Assembly (NCBI GenBank): GCA_017889125.1
Contig: JAGHER010000032.1
Location: forward strand, 1 to 35,904
Direction: 5' to 3'
Origin: Lachnospiraceae bacterium
Lineage (GTDB): Bacteria; Bacillota; Clostridia; Lachnospirales; Lachnospiraceae
Length of the DNA stretch: 35,904 nt
Numbering within the stretch: the stretch's first letter is position 1; each line of letters opens with the position of its first letter. Below, one piece after another: positions 16,926-25,811 of the stretch. A program made the translations under genes and the position numbers. The notes beneath the pieces are model-generated. The model did no database searches. It saw nothing but the letters and a program-made list of their open reading frames with translations, and had not been told where the DNA came from.

Positions 16926-17429
16926 TTATCCAATACGGAATAAAGGCTGTCCGTACTCTACCGTATCCTCATTGTTTACCAGAATGGCTTCCACCACGCC
17001 GTCGTACTCGCTCTCGATCTCATTCATCAGCTTCATGGCCTCGATGATTCCCAGAACCTGACCCTTCTTCACCTGATCGCCAACCTTTACAAAGGGTTCA
17101 GCATCCGGTGAGGAAGCGCTGTAGAATACGCCAACTAAAGGAGAGGTAACTACCTTATCCGATCCGATCTCAGCAGAAACAGCCGGTTCCTTTGCGGGCT
17201 GTGCTGCCGGTTCCGGTGCTGCAGCCGGGGCAGCGGTGAAAATGCTGTTTACCAGGCTTACTTCCTTCATCTCCGGCTCTGCTGCGGAAACAGCTGCCGG
17301 CGCCTGTACGGCGATGACTTCCTTCTTGCGCTTTAAGGAAATCTTCATATTGCCTTCTTCCAGTTCAAAGCTGGTGAGGCCGTAATCGCTTACCGCCTTA
17401 ATCAGCTTCATGATTTCATTCATATCCAT
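16926..17429 (-). CDS. accB: Biotin carboxyl carrier protein (AccB/BCCP)
   Basis: 167 residues. An N-terminal helical segment (1-40), an Ala/Pro-rich mobile linker (about 42-90) and a C-terminal biotinyl domain with EAMKLMNEIES; the biotin acceptor is K133. It carries carboxybiotin between AccC and AccDA. Placed between fabF (27 bp upstream) and the hairpin preceding fabZ. Confidence 0.97.
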   Translation of the reverse strand: MDMNEIMKLIKAVSDYGLTSFELEEGNMKISLKRKKEVIAVQAPAAVSAAEPEMKEVSLVNSIFTAAPAAAPEPAAQPAKEPAVSAEIGSDKVVTSPLVGVFYSASSPDAEPFVKVGDQVKKGQVLGIIEAMKLMNEIESEYDGVVEAILVNNEDTVEYGQPLFRIG

Positions 17430-17456
17430 ATGCCGTTCCTCCTGCCTGCTTTGGCA

Positions 17457-18695
17457 TCAGTCCTGGTACTTCTTTACCAGGATGGTTGCATTGTGTCCGC
17501 CGAATCCCAGAGAGTTGCTGATGGCGCAGTTTACTTCCATGGAAACGCCCTCGCCCTTGGTGTAATCCAGATCGCAGCCCTCTCCTTCCTTCTCCAGTCC
17601 TGCCGTTGCGTGTACAAAGCCTTCCTGAATAGACTTTACACAGGTGATAAATTCAACGCCACCGGCTGCCCCCAGAAGGTGGCCGATCATGGACTTGGTG
17701 GAATTGATCTTTACCTTATATGCGTGATCGCCCAGGGCCAGCTTGATGGCCTTGGTCTCAAAAAGGTCATTGTGATGGGTGCTGGTGCCGTGTGCATTAA
17801 CGTAATCCACATCCTCCGGCTTCATTCCCGCATCCTTGATGGCATTTGCCATGGCTCTGGCCGCACCGCTTCCGTCCTCTGCCGGGGAAGTGATGTGATA
17901 TGCGTCACAGGTGGCGCCGTAGCCGCCGATCTCCGCATAGATCTTTGCGCCTCTTGCCAGGGCGTGCTCTAAGGACTCCAGCACAACTACACCGGAACCC
18001 TCGCCCATAACAAAGCCGTCCCGGTTCTCATCGAAGGGGCGGGAAGCGTGCATGGGATCTTCACTGGTGGAAAGGGCTGTCAGCGCGGCAAAGCCTGCCA
18101 CGCCGATGGGGCAGATGCTTGCCTCTGTGCCGCCTGCCAGCATTACGTCCGCCTCGCCGTACTGAATGGAGCGGTAGGCCTCGCCGATGGAGTGGGTGCC
18201 GGTAGCACAGGCAGTAACCACATTAATATTCTTTCCCTTTAAGCCAAACTGGATACCTACGTTTCCGGCAGCCATGTTGCTGATCATCATGGGCACCAGA
18301 AGGGGGGCAACACGGTTCGGTCCCTTCTCCAGAAGGATCTTGTAGCTCTTCTCAAAGGCCTGCATGGAGCCGATGCCGGAGCCGATGGATACGCCTACCA
18401 TGAAGGGATCTTCCTTGGTCATATCCAGGCCGCTGTCCTCGATGGCTTCCTTTGCCGCTGCCACCGCATACTGGGAGAACAGCTCCATTCTTCTGGCAGC
18501 CTTGGGATCCATATAATCCTTGGCGTTAAAGCCCTTTACCTCTGCTGCCACCTTTGCCTTGTAATCGGTTGTATCAAAGTAGCTGATGGGCCCAATACCC
18601 ACCTTTTTTTCCTTTAAGCTGTTCCAAAAGCTGTCAACGTCATTTCCGATGGGAGTGATGGCTCCCAGACCGGTCACTACAACTCTTCTGCTCAT
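17457..18695 (-). CDS. fabF: 3-oxoacyl-ACP synthase II (FabF)
   Basis: 412 residues, standard length. Starts RRVVVTGLGAITPIGND; the active-site Cys is C163 in VVTACATGTHSIG; the two catalytic His are in NAHGTSTHHND and KSMIGHLLGAAGG. It performs elongating condensations of acyl-ACP with malonyl-ACP. It follows fabG by 23 bp in the operon and is the only elongating condensing enzyme visible (no FabB). Confidence 0.97.
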   Translation of the reverse strand: MSRRVVVTGLGAITPIGNDVDSFWNSLKEKKVGIGPISYFDTTDYKAKVAAEVKGFNAKDYMDPKAARRMELFSQYAVAAAKEAIEDSGLDMTKEDPFMVGVSIGSGIGSMQAFEKSYKILLEKGPNRVAPLLVPMMISNMAAGNVGIQFGLKGKNINVVTACATGTHSIGEAYRSIQYGEADVMLAGGTEASICPIGVAGFAALTALSTSEDPMHASRPFDENRDGFVMGEGSGVVVLESLEHALARGAKIYAEIGGYGATCDAYHITSPAEDGSGAARAMANAIKDAGMKPEDVDYVNAHGTSTHHNDLFETKAIKLALGDHAYKVKINSTKSMIGHLLGAAGGVEFITCVKSIQEGFVHATAGLEKEGEGCDLDYTKGEGVSMEVNCAISNSLGFGGHNATILVKKYQD

Positions 18696-18718
18696 ATTAT
18701 CCTATCCCTTCTCTATCA

Positions 18719-19462
18719 TCACATCGCCATGCCGCCGTCTACGCAGATTACCTGGCCGGTAATATACTTGGCCTTCTCAGATGCCAGGAACACCGCTGTC
18801 TGGGCGATATCCTCCACATCTCCGAAATGCTTCATGGGGATCTGCTCCGTCACGGCCGTCTTCACCGCATCCGCAAGCACTTCCGTCATCTCTGTGGCAA
18901 TGAACCCGGGGGCAATGGCATTTACCGTAATGCCTCTGCTGGCCAGCTCTCTGGCCGCTGCCTTGGTCATGCCGATCACGCCTGCCTTGGAGGCGCTGTA
19001 ATTCACCTGTCCTGCATTTCCCATCACGCCGGACACAGAGGAAATGCTGATAATCCGTCCGGATTTCTGCTTTAACATCTGTCTGGAAACGTGCTTTACG
19101 CAGTTGAAGGCGCCCTTTAAGTTGGTGGCGATTACCGCGTCAAAATCCTCCTCGCTCATCTTCATCAGGAGGTTATCCCGGGTAATGCCCGCGTTATTTA
19201 CCAGAATATCCAGATGGCCGTAGCGCTTAATCACGTCTGCCATCATCTCGCCGCAGGCGGCAAAATCCGATACATTGCACTGAATAGCCTCTGCCTTCCC
19301 GCCAGCTGCCTCGATCTGCTCCACCACTTCCGCTGCTCTGGCTGCAGAACCATTGTAATTGACAATCACGGCCGCGCCCTCGGCTGCCAGAGCCAGAGCG
19401 ATGGCCCTGCCGATTCCCCGGCCTGCGCCGGTTACCAGTGCTACTTTATTTTCCAGCATCAT
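18719..19462 (-). CDS. fabG: 3-oxoacyl-ACP reductase (FabG)
   Basis: 247-residue short-chain dehydrogenase. NADPH site [10 protein letters not shown] (11-20), NNAG motif at about 90, catalytic Ser in SSVSG and the YSASK Tyr-Lys pair. It reduces 3-oxoacyl-ACP. The start ATG at 19462 overlaps the fabD stop in an ATGATG arrangement, with GGAGG about 10 nt before it; a second ATG directly follows. The overlap implies coupled translation of FabD and FabG. Confidence 0.97.
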   Translation of the reverse strand: MMLENKVALVTGAGRGIGRAIALALAAEGAAVIVNYNGSAARAAEVVEQIEAAGGKAEAIQCNVSDFAACGEMMADVIKRYGHLDILVNNAGITRDNLLMKMSEEDFDAVIATNLKGAFNCVKHVSRQMLKQKSGRIISISSVSGVMGNAGQVNYSASKAGVIGMTKAAARELASRGITVNAIAPGFIATEMTEVLADAVKTAVTEQIPMKHFGDVEDIAQTAVFLASEKAKYITGQVICVDGGMAM

Positions 19463-20382
19463 TTCTGCAGTACCTCCAAAGCTTTTTCGATGTCTTCCAT
19501 CTTTTCTATATTAAGGACCTTTACGTCCCGGTTGATCTTCTTCATAAATCCTGCCAGCGTCTTGCCCGGTCCGATCTCGATAAAGGTGTCCGCCCCTGCT
19601 GCAATCATGGCTTCCACACTCTGCTGCCACCGCACGGAGGAGGAAACCTGCTTCATCAGAAGGTCCTTTACCTGGGCGGCATCTGTCACAAAATCAGCGG
19701 TAACGTTGGCCACATAGGGAATTGCCGGTGTGTGGATCTCCACGCCCTCTAACACCTTCCCTAACTTCTCTCCTGCTTCCGTAAGCATACCGGAGTGGAA
19801 GGGACCGGATACATTTAACATAACCGTTCTCTTGGCCCCTGCTTCCTTTAAGCGGACGCAGGCCTCCTCCACAGCTTCCTTCCTGCCGGAGATCACAATC
19901 TGCCCCGGACAATTGTAGTTTGCTACCCACACATCATCCATGGCATTCACTACTTCATCAATCTTCTCTGCGCTCAGGGCCAGAATAGCTGCCATAGCGC
20001 CGATTCCCACGGGAACCGCCTCCTGCATCAGGATTCCTCTCTGACGCACAGTGGCAATGGCATCCTCCTCGCTCATTACGCCGGCTGCAACTAAAGCTGC
20101 ATATTCTCCCAGGCTTAAGCCCGCCGCCATATCCGGCTTCACGCCTTTCTCCTCCAGCACCTTCATCATGGCAATGCTGGTAGTTACCATGGCCGCCTGG
20201 GTGTACTCGGTGATATCCAGTCTGTCATTCTCCTGAAAGCACAGCTCGGGCATTGAAAAGCCTAAAAGCTGAGAAGCTTTGTCGTATGTATTCTTACCGA
20301 TTTCCGTGTTTTCGTAAAAATCCTTTCCCATCCCGATGTACTGGGCTCCCTGGCCCGGGAAAATAAATGCAATCTTGCTCAT
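19459..20382 (-). CDS. fabD: Malonyl-CoA:ACP transacylase (FabD)
   Basis: 307 residues. FPGQGAQ at the N-terminus; nucleophile Ser in GLSLGEYAA (about S90; Leu replaces the common His of GHSLG); catalytic His in SGPFHSGM. It moves malonyl from CoA to AcpP, supplying every elongation step. Lies 22 bp after fabK and overlaps fabG by 4 bp. Confidence 0.97.
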   Translation of the reverse strand: MSKIAFIFPGQGAQYIGMGKDFYENTEIGKNTYDKASQLLGFSMPELCFQENDRLDITEYTQAAMVTTSIAMMKVLEEKGVKPDMAAGLSLGEYAALVAAGVMSEEDAIATVRQRGILMQEAVPVGIGAMAAILALSAEKIDEVVNAMDDVWVANYNCPGQIVISGRKEAVEEACVRLKEAGAKRTVMLNVSGPFHSGMLTEAGEKLGKVLEGVEIHTPAIPYVANVTADFVTDAAQVKDLLMKQVSSSVRWQQSVEAMIAAGADTFIEIGPGKTLAGFMKKINRDVKVLNIEKMEDIEKALEVLQK

Positions 20383-20404
20383 ATGCAGCTCCCTCTTCTC
20401 TTTC

Positions 20405-21328
20405 TTACCACTTTAACAGCTTTCCAGCCTGCTCCATCATCTCGTCGATCATTTCCTTACAGGTCTGTTCCTTGCTGATCAGGCCTGCAATCTGTCCTGC
20501 CATTACCGTTCCATCAGTGATATCTCCCTCCTGAACAGCCTTGCGCAGGGTTCCCAGGGTCAGGTACTCCAGCTCCTCAAAGCTCTTTCCCTCCTGCTCC
20601 AGACGATTGTACTCTCTGGTCATCTTGTTCCGCAGGCAGCGCACCGGATGTCCGTGGCTGCGCCCGGTTACGGCCGAATCGATATCCTTGGCCTTGATGA
20701 TTCTCTGCTTGTAATTCTCATGGACAATGGACTCCTTGGAAACCACGAAACGGGTTCCGATCTGCACAGCCTCTGCGCCCAGCATAAATGCGGCCGCAAT
20801 GCCTCTGCCGTCGCCAATTCCGCCTGCAGCGATTACCGGGATAGACACTGCATCTACTACCTGGGGAACCAGGGTCATGGTGGTGGCCTCTCCGATGTGT
20901 CCGCCGGACTCAGTGCCCTCTGCCACTACGGCGTCAGCACCATACTTTTCCATTCTCTTGGCTAAAGCTACGGAAGCCACAACCGGGATTACCTTGATAC
21001 CGGCAGCTTTCCACATATCCATGTACTTCTCCGGATTACCAGCGCCGGTGGTGACCACCTTCACGCCTTCCTCCACAACAACCTTTGCCACTTCCTCGGC
21101 ATAAGGACTTAACAGCATGACATTTACGCCTACGGGCTTGTCCGTAATGGCCTTTGCCTTGCGAATTTCATCTCTTACAACCTCAGCGGGAGCATTTGCC
21201 CCGCCGATCAGGCCGAGACCGCCCGCTGCAGATACGGCAGCTGCCAAATGATGCTCCGCTACCCAGGCCATACCTCCCTGGATAATTGGGAATTCGATTC
21301 CTAACATTTCTGTTACTCTTGTTTTCAT
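20405..21328 (-). CDS. fabK: Enoyl-ACP reductase II, FMN-dependent (FabK)
   Basis: 307 residues. FPIIQGGMAWVAEH, the VTTGAGNPEKYM and GTESGGHIGEATT segments, and GGIGDGRGIAAAFMLGAEAVQIGTRFV define the FMN-binding barrel. Between acpP and fabD in a fatty-acid operon, with no FabI or FabL in view, it is the enoyl reductase of this pathway. ATG 21328 has AGGAGG 6 nt upstream; the longer ORF from 21358 starts before the SD. FabK-type enzymes are insensitive to triclosan in known cases. Confidence 0.95.
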   Translation of the reverse strand: MKTRVTEMLGIEFPIIQGGMAWVAEHHLAAAVSAAGGLGLIGGANAPAEVVRDEIRKAKAITDKPVGVNVMLLSPYAEEVAKVVVEEGVKVVTTGAGNPEKYMDMWKAAGIKVIPVVASVALAKRMEKYGADAVVAEGTESGGHIGEATTMTLVPQVVDAVSIPVIAAGGIGDGRGIAAAFMLGAEAVQIGTRFVVSKESIVHENYKQRIIKAKDIDSAVTGRSHGHPVRCLRNKMTREYNRLEQEGKSFEELEYLTLGTLRKAVQEGDITDGTVMAGQIAGLISKEQTCKEMIDEMMEQAGKLLKW

Positions 21329-21382
21329 TCTTTCCTCCTGCCGCACTGCGCGGTACAATCTTATGATTTAAATAGCGTTTTC

Positions 21383-21616
21383 TTAAGCCTCTACGCCCTT
21401 ATTCTTCAGGTAATTCATTACGTCGCCTACGGTAGCCAGGTTCTCCAGATCCTCAGCCGGGATCTCTACGCCGTACTCATCCTCCAGAGCCATTACTAAC
21501 TCGAATAAATCCAGAGAGTCTGCGCCTAAATCATCCTTAAAAGAGGATGCCTCTGTAATGGTGTCTGCCTCCACGCTTAACTGGTCTGCAATCAGTTCCT
21601 TCATCTTCTCCAACAT
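21383..21616 (-). CDS. acpP: Acyl carrier protein
   Basis: 77 residues, acidic. The phosphopantetheine attachment Ser is S34 in GADSLDLFELVM. GGAG lies 9 nt before the ATG. It carries the growing acyl chain between all Fab enzymes. Lies 68 bp after fabH and 54 bp before fabK. Confidence 0.97.
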   Translation of the reverse strand: MLEKMKELIADQLSVEADTITEASSFKDDLGADSLDLFELVMALEDEYGVEIPAEDLENLATVGDVMNYLKNKGVEA

Positions 21617-21684
21617 AGCTTTGATCTCCTTTTTTGTTTTTTGATTTTTTAGATTCTTGATTTATGGTACGCCTGCCGTGGTGT

Positions 21685-22647
21685 TTACCATTCCAGCAGG
21701 ATCGCTCCCCAGGTCAGTCCTCCGCCGAAGCCGGCAAGGACAATCTTGTCTCCCCGATTCAGCTTTCCTTCCCGGTTCATCTCATCCAGAAGAATGGGAA
21801 TGGAAGCTCCGGAGGTATTTCCATACCTCTGGATATTCATAGGAAACTTCTCAATTGGTTCCTTCAGACGCTTGGCCACCGAATCAATGATCCGCTCATT
21901 GGCCTGGTGGAGTATGTAATACTTCACCTCGCTCATCTCTGTACCGTTGGCATCCAGCACCTGGCGGATGCACTCGGGAACCTTCTTTACAGCAAATTTA
22001 AAGACCTCCTGCCCGTCCATGGAGATGTATCCCATCTCCGGCTTTTCTTCCGTAAGGAAATTTCCGCCGGAACGGGCCTGGCAGGTAAGTACCTCCCATT
22101 TCTTTCCGTCGCAGCCCATGACACCCTCGAAGAATCCATCCTCCTCAGCTGTCACCACCGCCGCGCCGGCGCCGTCTCCAAAGAGCACGCAGGTCCTTCG
22201 GTCACTCCAGTCCACCAGCTTGCTTAAGTCATCCGCGCCGATTACCAGGGCTTTCCGGTAAAGACCGGACTTTAAAAAGCTGTGGGCCGTCATCAATGCA
22301 AATACAAATCCGGAGCAGGCGGCACTGAGATCAAATCCAGCTGCGTTGACCGCTCCGATGGCTGCCTGCACCTGGCAGGCGCCGCTGGGAAAACAATATT
22401 CCGGCGAAGATGTTCCCATGATAATTAAATCCAGCTCCTCCGGGGAGATTCCCGCATTCTCGCAGGCAAGTCTGGCCGCCTCAGCCGCCATCCCCGCAGT
22501 CCCCAGCCCGGTGGTCAAGTGCCGCTCATGGATACCTGTCCGGGGGCGGATCCACTCATCGCTGGTATCGACAATGTTCGCCAAATCGTCGTTCGTCACC
22601 ACCCGCTCTCCAGGGCAGGACCCGGTTCCTATGATTTTTGTCGTCAT
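21685..22647 (-). CDS. fabH: 3-oxoacyl-ACP synthase III (FabH), first gene of the operon
   Basis: 320 residues. Active-site Cys C111 in LSAACSGF, His in YILHQANERI and Asn in RYGNTSGAS complete the catalytic triad. It condenses acetyl- or branched acyl-CoA with malonyl-ACP and so starts chains. The ATG at 22647 is preceded by AAGGATGG. The operon promoter and FabT-like operator lie at 22683-22730, giving a leader of about 45 nt. Confidence 0.97.
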   Translation of the reverse strand: MTTKIIGTGSCPGERVVTNDDLANIVDTSDEWIRPRTGIHERHLTTGLGTAGMAAEAARLACENAGISPEELDLIIMGTSSPEYCFPSGACQVQAAIGAVNAAGFDLSAACSGFVFALMTAHSFLKSGLYRKALVIGADDLSKLVDWSDRRTCVLFGDGAGAAVVTAEEDGFFEGVMGCDGKKWEVLTCQARSGGNFLTEEKPEMGYISMDGQEVFKFAVKKVPECIRQVLDANGTEMSEVKYYILHQANERIIDSVAKRLKEPIEKFPMNIQRYGNTSGASIPILLDEMNREGKLNRGDKIVLAGFGGGLTWGAILLEW

Positions 22648-22682
22648 AATCCATCCTTCATTCTTTATTCTGGACCTATTAA

Positions 22683-22701
22683 TACTTTGAATTTCAAAGT
22701 A
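22683..22701. promoter_or_regulatory. FabT-like operator palindrome
   Basis: TACTTTGAATTTCAAAGTA is a perfect 19-bp palindrome (central T at 22692). It contains the TTTGA-N3-TCAAA core known from FabT (MarR-family) operators of Firmicutes fatty-acid genes. It starts immediately downstream of the -10 box at 22702-22707, so a bound repressor would cover the transcription start. The regulator gene itself is not in this window. Confidence 0.85.
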
Positions 22702-22730
22702 ATCATAGTGAATTCATATGCGTTTGTCAA
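22702..22730 (-). promoter_or_regulatory. Promoter of the fab-acc operon
   Basis: On the minus strand: -35 TTGACA (22725-22730), 17-nt spacer, -10 TATGAT (22702-22707). Near-consensus sigma-A promoter; expected start about 22695, inside the operator palindrome. Confidence 0.88.
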
Positions 22731-22806
22731 GAGTTTTTCAGCAAAAGTATCGTCCCCCCAGGAACCTCTGTTTTTTCCCACAATATTCTGACTATAATGG
22801 TAAACA

Positions 22807-22836
22807 TTGACATATCCTTACAATTTATGGTATTGT
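22807..22836 (+). promoter_or_regulatory. Probable promoter of the abrB-like gene
   Basis: TTGACA at 22807-22812 and TATTGT at 22831-22836 with an 18-nt spacer. Perfect -35, weaker -10. Divergent from the fab promoter about 80 bp away. Confidence 0.6.
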
Positions 22837-22885
22837 ATAACTGCAGGGGGTGAACTTAAAATCATTTATAAAGGGGGTTTTATTT

Positions 22886-23149
22886 ATGAAAACCACAGGT
22901 GTTGTTCGTAAGCTGGACGAGCTTGGAAGGATTACCCTTCCCATTGAACTGCGAAGAAGCCTTGATCTGGATGTTAAAGACGGACTGGAAATCTCCGTTC
23001 AGGACAACTGCATCATCCTGAGAAAAGCCGAATCCGCTGACATCTTCAACGGAAGTACCGAAGATCTGGTGGAATACGAGGGACGGAAAGTCTCCAAGGA
23101 ATCCATCCGCCGTCTTGCCAAAATCGCCGGTATGACCATCGTTGAATAA
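22886..23149 (+). CDS. AbrB/SpoVT-family transition-state regulator
   Basis: 87 residues. N-terminal MKTTGVVRKLDELGRITLPIELRRSLDL is the swapped-hairpin DNA-binding domain of AbrB; the C-terminal part (about 55-87) probably mediates tetramerisation. AbrB-type proteins repress stationary-phase and sporulation genes during growth. ATG 22886 is chosen because AAGGGGG lies 9 nt upstream; the longer ORF from 22850 starts before it. It sits near rsmI, as abrB does in B. subtilis, and reads away from the fab operon. Confidence 0.93.
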   Translation: MKTTGVVRKLDELGRITLPIELRRSLDLDVKDGLEISVQDNCIILRKAESADIFNGSTEDLVEYEGRKVSKESIRRLAKIAGMTIVE

Positions 23150-23185
23150 TCCAGTTTCCCATTACGGAAAGTTTTATGAACATAA

Positions 23186-23235
23186 AGAAGAAGGACTGAA
23201 GCAGGCGCTGCCGCCTGCGGCAGACCTTCTTTTTT
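23186..23235 (+). terminator. Intrinsic terminator after the abrB-like gene
   Basis: Core stem GCAGGCG (23201-23207) with CGCCTGC (23212-23218), extended by outer matching bases 23188-23198 and 23221-23231 with small mismatches, followed by a T run (23230-23235). Confidence 0.85.
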
Positions 23236-23329
23236 ATTTGCTTATTCACTTGTTGCATTCATCGTCCAGAAAAACGCTTCGCCCAGGCTCCTGCCGCCTC
23301 CTGCAAGTGCAGGCAAAAGCCTCTCCGAC

Positions 23330-24871
23330 CTATCGCAGGTACGGTCCCGCTGCCTTCTCTACCCCATCCGGTGTCTCCTTCGCCCATGCGGCAAAATCCA
23401 TTCCGGAGGCCTTCACCGTATTTCCCAGCTCTACCAGGAACCTGGGAATATCCTCCTCCAGCATGGTGCCGATCTCCTTTCCCATCTGCTCCATGCCCTG
23501 GCGGTCACATCCATGGTAAAAGAGCACGAATGCCGGATAAGGCTTCTTGTCAATCATCTTCACGCCGCCCCGAAAGCCGATGGCTCCAATCTGGTGGGTA
23601 CCGCAGGAAGATGGACATCCGGAAATATGAATCTGCGGAAGAGCTCCCTCAGGAAGATTAGCCTCCCGCACTGCCTCCACAGCCGCCCGAAGAAGCTTCT
23701 GGGAATCCCGGACGCCTACCTGGCAGATGCTGGCGCCAATACAGGCCACCGAGGTCTCAAACTCCGTCTGAGCTCCGTCAGAAAGCACTGCCTGTACCTT
23801 CTCAGCCTCCGCTCCGGTAAGATTAATCACATAGAGGGATTCATCGGGAGAAAGCCGCAGCTCCACCTGATCCATGTCTTTGATTATATCATAGATCTCA
23901 CGGAATTTACATGGATTTATGCCGCCTCCTACAGGATGATAGTGATATCGATAAAGCCCCGGCTGTTTCTGTGCCGAGATCCATCTTCCTTCAGCCTGAC
24001 TTCCATCTCCGGTCTTGGTGATTTCCTCTCTGTCGGGATTTATGGTCAGCTCCTCACCGGACTGATACACGCCCTCAAGCTTTTCCTGGAAAGCCTTCTG
24101 GTACCCCTCCCGGCCCAGGGTATCCTGCATATAGCGGGTTCTGGCCTTTGCCCGGTTCTCGTAATTTCCATATGCCCGGAAGGTCTCCCACATGGCCCGG
24201 ATATAATAAAGCACCTGATCCGGCTTTACCGCCTCGCCTACCTTCACGCCAAACTTTGGATTAGCGCCCAGTCCTCCGGCACTGTACACATCAAAAAGGC
24301 CGTCGGGCCGGGCCACGAAGCCCAGATCCCGGAAGGTGGCATGGCTTACATTGGCAGGTCCATTAGAAAAGCCCACCTTAAGCTTCCGGGGCATCTTTTC
24401 CGCATTAATAAAATTCATCAGATAGTCTGCCGCTGCCTCTGCGTAGGGAAGCACATCAAAATACTCCTCCTCAGTGCCGGATAAGGGAGACATCATCACA
24501 TTCCGCGGGAAATCCCCGCCGCCGCCCATGGTCACAATACCGTGATCCAGCGCCTTCTCCATAATATCGCATACTGCCTCAGGCTTAAGATTATGAAGCT
24601 GCACCGTCTGGCAGGTAGTCAGATGAACCAGGTCCACCTGGTGCTTTTCCACCATATCGGCAATAAAGCTTAATTTCTCCTTGGTCATCCTCCCGGCAGT
24701 CATCCGCAGGCGGAGCATATTTTCCTTTCCGCTTCTCTGGGCGTAGCTGCCGTACTTTCCGGAAAAGCCCTTATAGCTCCCCTTATCCATCTCCCCGGCA
24801 TAAAACAGGTTGGTTTTCTCTTTAAACTCTGCCAGCTCTGCCTTCCACTCCTGTGGTTTTATTGTCTTCAT
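23330..24871 (-). CDS. Siroheme nitrite/sulfite reductase
   Basis: 513 residues. Two ferredoxin-like and two core domains; the 4Fe-4S/siroheme ligands are the C-x5-C in CIGASIC (about 395) and the C-x3-C in SGCPSSCGTH (about 433). The RLRMTAGRM and HLTTCQTVQLH segments match ferredoxin-dependent nitrite/sulfite reductases. Six-electron reduction of sulfite to sulfide or nitrite to ammonia; sequence alone does not decide which. No siroheme synthesis, sulfate activation or electron-donor gene is adjacent. It lies 39 bp after rsmI on the same strand and may be read through from the holB promoter. The SD (AGGA) is close to the ATG. Confidence 0.9.
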   Translation of the reverse strand: MKTIKPQEWKAELAEFKEKTNLFYAGEMDKGSYKGFSGKYGSYAQRSGKENMLRLRMTAGRMTKEKLSFIADMVEKHQVDLVHLTTCQTVQLHNLKPEAVCDIMEKALDHGIVTMGGGGDFPRNVMMSPLSGTEEEYFDVLPYAEAAADYLMNFINAEKMPRKLKVGFSNGPANVSHATFRDLGFVARPDGLFDVYSAGGLGANPKFGVKVGEAVKPDQVLYYIRAMWETFRAYGNYENRAKARTRYMQDTLGREGYQKAFQEKLEGVYQSGEELTINPDREEITKTGDGSQAEGRWISAQKQPGLYRYHYHPVGGGINPCKFREIYDIIKDMDQVELRLSPDESLYVINLTGAEAEKVQAVLSDGAQTEFETSVACIGASICQVGVRDSQKLLRAAVEAVREANLPEGALPQIHISGCPSSCGTHQIGAIGFRGGVKMIDKKPYPAFVLFYHGCDRQGMEQMGKEIGTMLEEDIPRFLVELGNTVKASGMDFAAWAKETPDGVEKAAGPYLR

Positions 24872-24910
24872 CTTCCTGCTCTCTCTTTCCTGGCTTTCAC
24901 CATTCTCTCT

Positions 24911-25765
24911 TTAATCCTGTTTCTCTTCCTTCAGCAGCGCCTGATACACATCCCGCCTGCTGATGCCCCTGTCCTTAGCCACCGCCTTCATGGCGCTTTT
25001 GGAATCCATCCCCTCTGCCAGATACCGCTCCATGTGCTGGGAAAGGGTGATGGCTTCCCAGGATTTCTGCTTTTCCCGCTGAATTTCCTCTGGCGGACGC
25101 CCGGCAATCACCAGCACGTACTCCCCCTTCGGCTCATTTGCCCGGTACTTTTCCATGGCCGCCGTCAGGGTGGTAGGCTCCGCCTCCTCATACCGCTTGG
25201 TCAGCTCTCTGCAGATAGTCATCCGCCGCTCTCCCAAGGCCCCATAAAGCTCCTCCAGCGTAGACAGAAGGTGATGGGGCGCCTCATAGAGAACGATGGT
25301 TCTGGTCTCATTGGCCAGCTCTGATAAAATCCTGCTCCGCTCTTTCTTATCCGGCGGGAGAAAGGCCTCGAAGCAAAACCTTCTGGTGCTGAGTCCCGAC
25401 ATGGTCAAAGCAGTGATGCAGGCCGCCGGCCCCGGCAGAGAGGTAACGGGAATGCCGGCCTCCATGCACTGGCGAACCAGCTCCTCCCCCGGGTCGGAAA
25501 TTCCCGGAGTCCCTGCATCGGTGATCAATGCCACATTAAGCCCCTTCTGCATCTGCTCCACCAGATACCGCGCCTTATCTACCTTATTATACTCATGATA
25601 ACTGGTCATGGGCGTATGAATCTGAAAATGATTCAAAAGCTTGATGCTGTGCCGGGTATCCTCAGCACCGATCAGATCCACCTCCTTTAAGGTGTTCAGT
25701 ACCCGCAGGGTAATATCCTCCAGATTTCCAATGGGAGTGGCACACAAATATAATTTTCCTGCCAT
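24911..25765 (-). CDS. rsmI: 16S rRNA (cytidine1402-2'-O)-methyltransferase (RsmI)
   Basis: 284 residues from the chosen start. KLYLCATPIGNLEDITLR, GAEDTRHS, LITDAGTPGISDPGE and SLPGPAACITAL are the signature segments of the tetrapyrrole-methylase-like fold used by RsmI, which methylates C1402 in the ribosomal P site. ATG 25765 has AAGGAG 5 nt upstream; the ORF extension to 25864 overlaps trmN6 and is not needed. Follows trmN6 by 46 bp, as in B. subtilis. Confidence 0.95.
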   Translation of the reverse strand: MAGKLYLCATPIGNLEDITLRVLNTLKEVDLIGAEDTRHSIKLLNHFQIHTPMTSYHEYNKVDKARYLVEQMQKGLNVALITDAGTPGISDPGEELVRQCMEAGIPVTSLPGPAACITALTMSGLSTRRFCFEAFLPPDKKERSRILSELANETRTIVLYEAPHHLLSTLEELYGALGERRMTICRELTKRYEEAEPTTLTAAMEKYRANEPKGEYVLVIAGRPPEEIQREKQKSWEAITLSQHMERYLAEGMDSKSAMKAVAKDRGISRRDVYQALLKEEKQD

Positions 25766-25811
25766 GGCCTCTCCTTCCTGTAAAGTCCGCATCTTCATGA
25801 CGCAGCATAGT

